DNA from: Tillus elongatus
Taxonomy: Eukaryota; Arthropoda; Insecta; Coleoptera; Cleridae
NCBI GenBank assembly: GCA_964006375.1
Contig: OZ023270.1
Span: forward strand, 59,588,288 to 59,652,287
Length of the DNA: 64,000 nucleotides
Direction: 5' to 3'
The translations under genes and the position numbers were made by a program. The first letter of the stretch is position 1, and each line of letters starts with the position of its first letter. Shown one piece after another: positions 59,219 through 64,000 of the stretch. The notes beneath the pieces were generated by a model, which saw only the letters and a program-made list of their open reading frames with translations, made no database searches and was not told where the DNA came from.

Positions 59219-60180
59219 CAGGGTAAGGATTTTAATGTTACAATCGAATATCTGAAAAACTGCTTTTGAGTATTTTGCTAAAAATTTGGCGAAGTGCTAA
59301 GTAGGCTGCGGGACACATTTTAAAATATTTTTGACATTTACCCCTCCTCATTTTGAAAGTCATGTTATAAATGTCAAATCGAATGTATTCTGTCCCAAAA
59401 ATTCCATTCTCCATGAAGAACTGCGTATGTATGTAGAAAATCATTGCAGTTGCTCTACTGGTTGCTTATTTATGAATGTTCCAATAAACAAAATTGGGCC
59501 ATATTTTTTTGAAGGCCACCTAAATGGGGAGATGTACAATGATTTTTTAATTTACCTCAACTTCTGAACAACGTAGAAAATCAACAAGAAGAGGTGTGGC
59601 TTCAGCAAGATGGAGCCCCGCCACACTTTAAATGCCAAGTCAGAGACACCCTAAATAACATGTTTGAACATAGATGAATTTGCAGTGGTGGTCCGGTAAA
59701 CTGGCCCACAATCTCTCCTGATCTCACGCCTTTAGATTTTTAGATACTAGCCACGCCAGAAGATATGAGAGACTGGATTAGGCAAGCATGTACGTTAGTA
59801 ACCCCTGAATGTTTGGAAGTATGTAAATGGAGGCTATTTCGAACACCTTTTAGAACACAACCATTGTTAAAGCGAAGGTATTTGATGCTCATGTTCTTAC
59901 TCTAATTTTATTTATTGGAAAATTCATAAGTATGCAACTGGTAGAACAAATGCAACGATGTTCTACGTACAAACGCAGTTCTTCATGGAAAATCGAATTT
60001 TTGAAGAAAAAACATCATTTCATTAGATATTTATAATGTGACAACAACCTTTCAAAACAGGGTGGAGGGGTAGTCAAAAATATTTTAAAATGCCTCCCCC
60101 AGCTTTCTTATCACCTCACCAAATTTTTTATAAAATACTCCAAGCGGTTTTTCAGATATCAGATTGTAACACTTTAAAAA
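59219..60180 (+). mobile_element. DD41D mariner-like element D, internally deleted
   Basis: TA at 59217-59218, then CAGGGTAAGGATTTTAATGT. The left arm runs to about 59462. The right arm, about 59940-60170, is its reverse complement ('cagatatcagattgtaacac') but the last bases are diverged, so the end is approximate. The short interior encodes, with frameshifts, INKIGPYFFEGHLNGEMYND, then EEVWLQQDGAPPHFKCQVRD (second Asp) and NWPTISPDLTPLDF (third Asp), again with 41 residues between the two. The N-terminal half and first Asp are absent, so it is a deletion derivative. Confidence 0.82.
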
Positions 60181-60356
60181 ACATGTTTATTATTTTGTTT
60201 TTTGACCCTTCCTCATCTTTGGTCACTGGAAAGTGGTTGTTACCTAAAATTCTGGTTAGTCAACTTCTTAATGCCCCACCTGACACAATCAAACCAGAGA
60301 CTATCACCTTAGAAACCTGTGCAACTATGGCTCCAATAATTTGTAACTAACTGAAG

Positions 60357-62690
60357 TTTTTTTTATTATTATTTTTTTAATTTGATCAACACACGAGGGC
60401 TTACAGCCTAAATACTATCGTACCGTGGGTGACGACAAGGAGGAAAGAGGCAACCTGTTAATTCTGGACTTGAAGGTTTGGAAGTTGGGAGGAGAAGGAA
60501 AAACATGTGCCGGCAAGGAATTCCACAACTTGGAAGTCCTCAGGACAAAACAGAGGGCATAACAAGATGTTCTATGTCTGGTGACCTGGGCAGTCAAAGG
60601 GTGCATTCGCTCTGTTCCCCTGGTACATCTGTTGGGAGCAGCAGGTCGAGGAACTATGGAAGAAAGCTCCTCTGAGCAGTGCCCGTGCTGATATCTATAA
60701 AAGGGAGAGAGGTCACCAACGGCATGTCGGTGGGCAAGGGATGGCAGCCTTTGGGTGAGGCTAGGGTCACTGATGAGACGTATAGCTCTCTTCTGAATTG
60801 AGTCCAGGATAGCGAGCGTAGAAGCGGCAGCGGCACCCCAGATGTGGGAGCAGTATTCGAGGTTTGGTCTTATTTGTGAAGTGTATAAGGTATAAAGATT
60901 AGCTGGTGAAAAGCATTTGCGAGCCCGGAAGAGGAAACCTAATTTCTTAGCAGCCGCTTCTGCAATTGATGTGACATGTTGGTGCCAATTGAGATTTCGA
61001 TCCACAGAAATGCCAACAAGTGAAAAGGACTCATTACTTTGAATAACTTGGTTGTTTATTGTGATGGGTCTAGGGCTGGTGTATCTCTTATGAGAAAGAA
61101 AGCAAGACTGTAATTTGGTGGGGTTGAATTGTACAAGATTTCTATTTCCCCAGTCTAATATTTTTTTTGGAGAGCCACGGAGACAGAACCCTTCATGAGT
61201 CTACGATCCTCATCTAATTGGGCTAAAGCGACAGGCTTAGAATATTGTATATTTGAGTGGAGGGTGCTGTCGTCCACGTAACTGTGAACTGGGTTGGATG
61301 TGCTAGAGAGGAGGTCATTGATGTGGAGAAGAAACAAAGTAGGGGCTAAAGCTGAACCTTGAGGAACTCTTGCATTAATTGGATACAGTTTAGAGGAATG
61401 GCCATCCACGACAACAGAAATGCTCCGGTTGGAGAGGAAATTTGCTGTCCAGGTACAGAGTTTTGGTGGTAGGCCATAGGCCGGAAGTTTATTAAGCAGC
61501 GCTCCGTGCCAGACCTGGTGGAATGCTTTGGATATGTCTAGAGCAACAATCTGGGATTTACTGTGTAGTTCCATAGACTTGTTCCAAGAATGGGTGACAA
61601 AGGAAAGGAGGTCGGCAGTCGATCTGCGCTGACGGAATCCATACTGCCTGTCCTGGATTAGACTGTGTTTTTTTAAGAAATGTTAGTAATTCAGTGTTTA
61701 TCTACTTTCCCATCACTTTAGAGATGACTGAAAGGAGAGAAATAGGCATGTAGTTGCTAGGAAGCGCTTTGGATCCTTTCTTGGGGATGGGTTGAACTCG
61801 AGCAGTTTTCCAGTTACTAGGGAATATGCCTCTATTGTAAGATGTCTGAAACAGACGAGTCAGGACAGGAGCAAGTTCTGGTACACATTTTTTAAGAACA
61901 ATTGCTGGGATCCAAGGCCAGATGCTTTCCTGGTATTAAGAAAAGAGAGCATCTTTCATACCTTTTTAGTTTTGAAAATGACATCCGTCATTTTATGCAC
62001 GACATTGGGGACTGTTGGTGGTTGAACATTTGGAGGTGGGTTGAGAGTAGAATTGCCGGCGAACAGCGAAGCAAAAAGTTCATCCTTGCCCAGGGCGGTA
62101 GAAATAATTTCATCCCCTGACACAAGAGGTAGGAACGTGCTCCGGCAGAAATTATTCCCAATAGATTTAGCAAGAGTCCAGAAGGGTTTGCCGCCGTTGG
62201 AGCTTAAGAGGACTTTGTTTTTGATGTGGTTATTAAACGAGTTTTTTGCCTCAGAAAGAATGCGGACATAGCGGTTTCTTGCGTTGTTAAATGCTTGACG
62301 GTTTTCTTGACTGGGATTGTGTAGAAGTGTTTTGTGAGCTTTGACCTTTTCAAGTCTGGCCTTGTCACAGGATTTAGAGAACCAGGGCTTTTGAGTGGCT
62401 TAAGAGGTTTTCTGTGTACGTGGAATAAATAATTCCATGCCAGCTTGTATAATTTCGTAGACGTTTTGTGAGATATCAGAGGGGTTCGGATGAGAGAAGC
62501 AGACAGACGCCCATGGAAATAAGGAAAAGTAATCCCGCATTTCAAGGGATTTGAGCTGTGTGTTGGGATGCGAGGAAAGTAAGTAGGTTGCTGAACCATA
62601 TTGGCTAAAGAATTGCTGACTGCAAAGGCCTCCGCTGCTCTCCCTTGTGGATAGGTTTTTGAAGATCCTAGCCATTCCTTATCGCCTACA
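60357..62690 (-). mobile_element. Jockey/CR1-group LINE, copy 3, longest copy
   Basis: Minus strand, 5' to 3': linker (ICEIIQAGMELFIPRTQKT-like, CDKARLEKVKAHKTLLHNPS), DEIPAIV-type region, QYGFRQRRSTADLLSFVTHS, VALDISKAFHQVWHGALLNK, ARVPQGSALAPTLFLLHIND and SYVDDST (active site YVDD, about 61260). It then runs through SFSLVGISVDRNLNWHQHVT, YTSQIRPNLEYCSHIWGAAA and LWNSLPAHVFPSPPNFQTFK, ends in a stop at 60415, and has a 3' UTR and A/T-rich tail at 60357-60412. Long frames survive (60415-61005, 61155-61574), making it the best preserved LINE here. Frameshifts remain between them. Confidence 0.92.
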
Positions 62691-63549
62691 TTTTTTTTTG
62701 GTGAAATTTTACAATAATTTGAACACTTTGAGGAATTATTATGATTTAGTTTACGCAAGTATGTAAATTCATCAGTTATTCATGTGACAGGGTACAAATG
62801 CTGTAAACAGCATGGATACTACTATATTAATGTCTAATGAATGATTCAGCAAAAAATATTTTCTTGAAAACTGTTGACATGCTTCGTTTGTCTCAACATC
62901 TGTCATATTCTGGGGTTTATGTGTGTGGTTCTTTCCGTTTGTTTAGACTAAAATGCTCAAGACTTGGGCACACTAAAAAACACACAGACAATTTAGAAAG
63001 TTGTATACTAATAACACATTTTGATTGGATGAAATTGAGTTTGTATTTTTGGGATAACAAAACAGTAAGTGTAGGTCATTTCCATACCAGACAAAAAATG
63101 TTTTAGGTAAACTTCAAGTAAGAACTAAAGATATGCTTTTAACACCCTTGTATAAAGCCATTAAAATATCGTAAACGTTGTGAAACCTAGGGACAGAAAA
63201 GGTTAATGAGCTTATGCTCCAAGGAAAAACATGCCTAAATTAGCAACGCTAAGAAAGTAAGGTAAATTAATAAATAAGCGAACAGAAATGAAAAAAAATA
63301 ATCAGAAATCGAATTCCTTTAAAATCTTGCCTGCATATATTTAACAAATGTCAAAGATTTATTTCATTTGATAAACATTTTATGTAAAATGTTGTACATA
63401 AAAATCACTTCATATAACAAACTTAGGTTCCCCAAAAATCAGACAGATCCATGGATACACAATTAGACAAGTGTCTAAAATGTGATCATTTATGTTATCT
63501 TGTCCAGACAAAGCCGGATAATGCTCAGTCATTTGACATTTGAGTGTAT
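62691..63549. other. Sequence without supported gene
   Basis: AT-rich. A 90-codon + strand frame at 62837-63103 has no recognisable motif. Confidence 0.35.
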
Positions 63550-64000
63550 ACTAGTAGTAGCAGTGGTGGGGAGGCCAACACCAAGCAAGCAGGCCACAAT
63601 GGGACCTTTTTGCCAACACCAGCTACCCAGCAACCATGCTCTACTCCTCCTCGGTTCCGTCGTCAAACCGCCTCGACCTCGAGATGAAGGCTGTGACGGT
63701 CTTCACTTGGACAGTACTTACCTGATTCCTCTGCAGAGTCCTCGATCCGAAAAATTATGCTCGAAGACTCCCAAAAGCCTTGCATTCACACAGGTAGTGG
63801 TAGGACGTTTCTTCATCCTCGCCGCATTCCTGGCAAATGGGATCCCTCTCTACGCCTATCAATGTGAGGTGTCTTCTAAGGGCGTAGTGGCCTGTCAGCA
63901 CCTCAAGGATGCGGCGAAGCGTAGGTCGACTCCTTTCGAGTAGCCAGACAGCTTTATTTCTGCCCGGCCCCTCCACGAAGTCCCTCGCCTGCCTGCAGCC
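63550..64000 (-). mobile_element. RNase H-type LINE, 3' end, minus strand (continues beyond window)
   Basis: Minus strand: LTGHYALRRHLTLIGVERDP, ICQECGEDEETSYHYLCECK and AFGSLRA, then a GC-rich 3' UTR ending near 63555 ('gttggcctccccaccactgc' on the minus strand). It closely matches the 3' end of the + strand element at 48050-49462, so both belong to one family. The 5' part runs past the end of the window. Confidence 0.9.

Noticed and set aside
62837..63106. 89-codon + strand frame
   Set aside because: No recognisable motif, no splice context and AT-rich surroundings; it is probably a chance frame.

Overview
This is a eukaryotic, AT-rich, transposon-dense window that most likely comes from an arthropod, probably an insect. 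The evidence is split genes with GT-AG introns, about a dozen non-LTR retrotransposon fragments, DD41D-type mariner-like elements with long inverted repeats, hAT elements with 8-bp target duplications, Penelope-like (GIY-YIG) fragments, and long TA microsatellites. No operon, CRISPR array or prokaryotic feature is present. Order and species cannot be fixed from the sequence.

Two host genes can be supported, and they converge. (1) On the + strand, three exons (983-1255, 14262-14565, 19937-20064) encode the C-terminal 234 residues of an SLC26/SulP anion transporter: the last membrane helices and the STAS domain. Its two introns (13.0 and 5.4 kb) are packed with mobile elements. (2) On the - strand, two exons in matching phase (51524-51697 and 32796-32941) encode the Arg/Pro/Asn/Phe-rich C-terminus of a protein I do not recognise. 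They are separated by an 18.6-kb intron, and a 3' UTR with AATAAA signals lies at about 32240-32795. The 12 kb between the two genes is repeats.

Layout: 1-20 kb is SLC26 exons, with LINEs, a relic mariner, a hAT MITE, an unclassified 2.5-kb TIR element, an inverted pair of Penelope-like fragments and four copies of a TA-cored repeat family in the introns. 20.7-23.1 kb is a whole but decayed hAT element. 26.2-28.0 kb is four TA microsatellites around a 415-bp palindrome. 28.3-32.0 kb is a DD41D element with a LINE inside its transposase. 32.2-51.7 kb is the second host gene, whose intron holds a LINE-linked array of about 117-bp repeats (34.86-36.8 kb), a LINE split by a hAT MITE, a DD41D element whose transposase is broken by a 28S rRNA fragment (44.9-47.8 kb), and another DD41D element (49.5-51.1 kb). 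52-64 kb holds further LINEs, a decayed copy of a CXC-domain repeat-family gene with a 344-bp tandem duplication, a second palindrome and a fourth DD41D derivative.

I found no clearly new functional system. The observations most worth checking are the rDNA fragment inside a transposase, the palindrome with a hammerhead-like motif in each arm, the microsatellite-cored repeat family, the LINE-fused tandem array, and the unclassified TIR element at 6.9-9.4 kb.
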